A stretch of DNA of 32,490 bases from an uncultured Candidatus Pelagibacter sp. (lineage in GTDB: Bacteria > Pseudomonadota > Alphaproteobacteria > Pelagibacterales > Pelagibacteraceae). The stretch spans positions 1-32,490 of the forward strand of contig CAJQTK010000003.1 of the NCBI GenBank assembly GCA_905620495.1. The letters run 5' to 3'. Every line of letters starts with the position of its first letter. Position 1 is the first letter of the stretch. The position numbers and the translations under genes were made by a program. The notes under the pieces were generated by a model. It saw only the letters and a list, made by a program, of their open reading frames with translations, did not search any database and had not been told where the DNA came from. This document shows, piece after piece, positions 31,471 to 32,490 of the stretch.

Positions 31471-32490
31471 TTAACCTTTAACGACTTCTCTTGTATTTGC
31501 GTTAAACGATTCTGTAAATGGAATATCTACAACTACTGCATCAACAGGTGTTCCTGGTTTTTCAGAATATTTATCGGGTAAGTGAACTTTGTATTTAGTT
31601 CCAACTTTACCTTTGGGGAAACCATTAGCATTTAATGTTCCATCAAATGGCACATATCCCATTGCAATATTTTGACCTTTTTCAGGGTGATACCAAGGTG
31701 ATGTAATAAACCCAACTGGATCTCCACCATTCTCAGGTGACACTAACCAAAAGTCAGGAGCATATTCTTCAATTGGTTTTCCACCCAATTCAAGACCTAC
31801 TAACTGAAGTTTGTAAGGTTTTTTACCATCCTTAAGTTCTGCGCCCATTTTCTCTAGTGCAGCTTTACCAATGTAGTCAGCTTTCTTATTCCATTCGCCT
31901 TTACCAGCTAATGAAACTTGATAACCAAGGTTACACTGAAAAGGATTATGTTGATGATCCATATCTTGTCCCCAAGAAAGAATTCCAGCTTGAATTCTTC
32001 TATGGTGAGCAGGAGCGATAACCATTAGACTATGTTTTTTACCTGCAGCAAGAACAGCATTCCACATATCATCAGCGTATTTAGTTGCTTCTTTTAAGTA
32101 GATTTCATATCCAGCTTCACCTGAGAAACCAGATTGCGAAATAACACAACTTCTTCCACCAACTTTTGCTTCAGCTAAACCATAGAAAGGCATGTTATCT
32201 AGATCAACTTGATCTCCAATAAGGTCTTTCATTAAAGCTTTTGATTTAGGTCCTTGAATTTGTACCGGACAAACATCAATTTCTTCAATAGAACAATCAA
32301 ATCTTCCATCAGCATTAACACCTTGAAGATACATTCCAATATCAGAGTCTGATAAAGAGAACCAAAATTCATCTTTTGAAATTCTAAGAAGAATAGGATC
32401 ATTTAAAACACCACCATAAGCATTACATAAAATTACGTATCTTGCTCTCATAGGTGAGATTTTAGTTGCATCTCTAGTTATCACGTAGTC
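31471..32490 (-). CDS. GcvT/DmdA-family tetrahydrofolate-dependent methyltransferase, 5' truncated
   Basis: The frame runs through the right edge, so the start lies outside; 339 residues are visible and the GTG at 32484 is internal. It has the GcvT-fold signatures VQIQGPKSKALM and SQSGFSGEAGYEIYL, followed by APAHHRRIQAGILSWGQDMDHQHNPF and the C-terminal barrel. The pattern near GYEIYL and SWGQDMDHQHNPF is closer to DmdA (DMSP demethylase) and O/N-demethylases of the family than to glycine-cleavage GcvT, and no gcvH or gcvP is present. It differs from SAR11 DmdA as I remember it, so it is probably a paralogue that moves a methyl group from another methylated compound to THF. Downstream are a hairpin, the membrane peptide and the Yip1-family gene. 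Confidence 0.82.
   Translation of the reverse strand, partial: DYVITRDATKISPMRARYVILCNAYGGVLNDPILLRISKDEFWFSLSDSDIGMYLQGVNADGRFDCSIEEIDVCPVQIQGPKSKALMKDLIGDQVDLDNMPFYGLAEAKVGGRSCVISQSGFSGEAGYEIYLKEATKYADDMWNAVLAAGKKHSLMVIAPAHHRRIQAGILSWGQDMDHQHNPFQCNLGYQVSLAGKGEWNKKADYIGKAALEKMGAELKDGKKPYKLQLVGLELGGKPIEEYAPDFWLVSPENGGDPVGFITSPWYHPEKGQNIAMGYVPFDGTLNANGFPKGKVGTKYKVHLPDKYSEKPGTPVDAVVVDIPFTESFNANTREVVKG

Noticed and set aside
31399..31581. Plus-strand frame of 60 codons over the hairpin and the end of the GcvT/DmdA-family gene
   Set aside because: It lies opposite two better supported minus-strand genes and has no family features; it is a shadow frame.
31471..32490. Calling the right-edge gene dmdA
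   Set aside because: It has the same fold and some DmdA-like motifs, but the sequence differs from the SAR11 DmdA I remember in many places, so only the family is given.
1..32490. Mobile elements, prophage, CRISPR arrays, toxin-antitoxin pairs, tRNA or rRNA genes
   Set aside because: No transposase, integrase, phage or Cas-like protein, no regularly spaced repeats and no tRNA-like sequence were noticed on either strand.

Overview
The window is strongly AT-rich and very tightly packed, and almost every gene in it concerns methylated osmolytes or one-carbon metabolism. Together with a DddK-type DMSP lyase, a trimethylamine monooxygenase and a four-subunit sarcosine oxidase, this points to a streamlined marine alphaproteobacterium of the SAR11 clade (Pelagibacterales, 'Candidatus Pelagibacter'-like). 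The assignment rests on gene content and style; no search was run. There is no sign of phage, insertion sequences, CRISPR, tRNA or rRNA, and no gene-free stretch longer than about 135 bases.

Layout. (1) 1-6071: carnitine and betaine module: a left-truncated L-carnitine dehydrogenase, an SDR dehydrogenase, a ProV/ProW/ProX-type betaine/carnitine ABC transporter with an intrinsic terminator between proX and proW, and a divergent gamma-butyrobetaine dioxygenase. (2) 6075-10983 (minus strand): tmm, a DddK-like DMSP lyase, a 3-hydroxyisobutyrate-dehydrogenase-type enzyme, an aldehyde dehydrogenase, the remnant of a VOC/glyoxalase gene, and a glycerophosphodiester phosphodiesterase. (3) 11064-14236 (plus): GpsA-like dehydrogenase, small membrane-anchored protein, iron-type alcohol dehydrogenase and a class I glutamine amidotransferase, packed almost without gaps. 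(4) 14240-21161: formate-tetrahydrofolate ligase, divergent from soxBDAG. (5) 21165-27239: EamA transporter, a small lipoprotein with an apparent one-base frameshift, a racemase, a cupin, a hydrolase, a cold-shock protein, an acetyltransferase and purKE. (6) 27354-30754 (plus): an M19-dipeptidase-like protein with altered metal ligands, a 550-residue protein of unknown function, a DUF3726-type protein with a glycine-rich tail, and a small CxxC/CxxC protein. This is the best candidate here for an undescribed system. (7) 30751-32490 (minus): a GcvT/DmdA-family enzyme (cut by the right edge), a hairpin, a 36-residue membrane peptide and a Yip1-family protein.

How they fit together (inference): carnitine or gamma-butyrobetaine is imported and converted to glycine betaine; later demethylation yields sarcosine, which SoxBDAG oxidises to glycine while passing the methyl carbon to tetrahydrofolate; Fhs links that pool to formate. 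DMSP is cleaved to DMS and acrylate by DddK, and Tmm can oxidise DMS or trimethylamine. GDPD and the GpsA-like enzyme could recover choline-type head groups and glycerol-3-phosphate.

Several starts were moved from the longest possible ORF: proX to 4812, the dioxygenase to 4947, the GpsA-like gene to 11064, the cupin to 24011, the M19-like gene to 27354, the 550-residue protein to 28322 and the CxxC protein to 30584.
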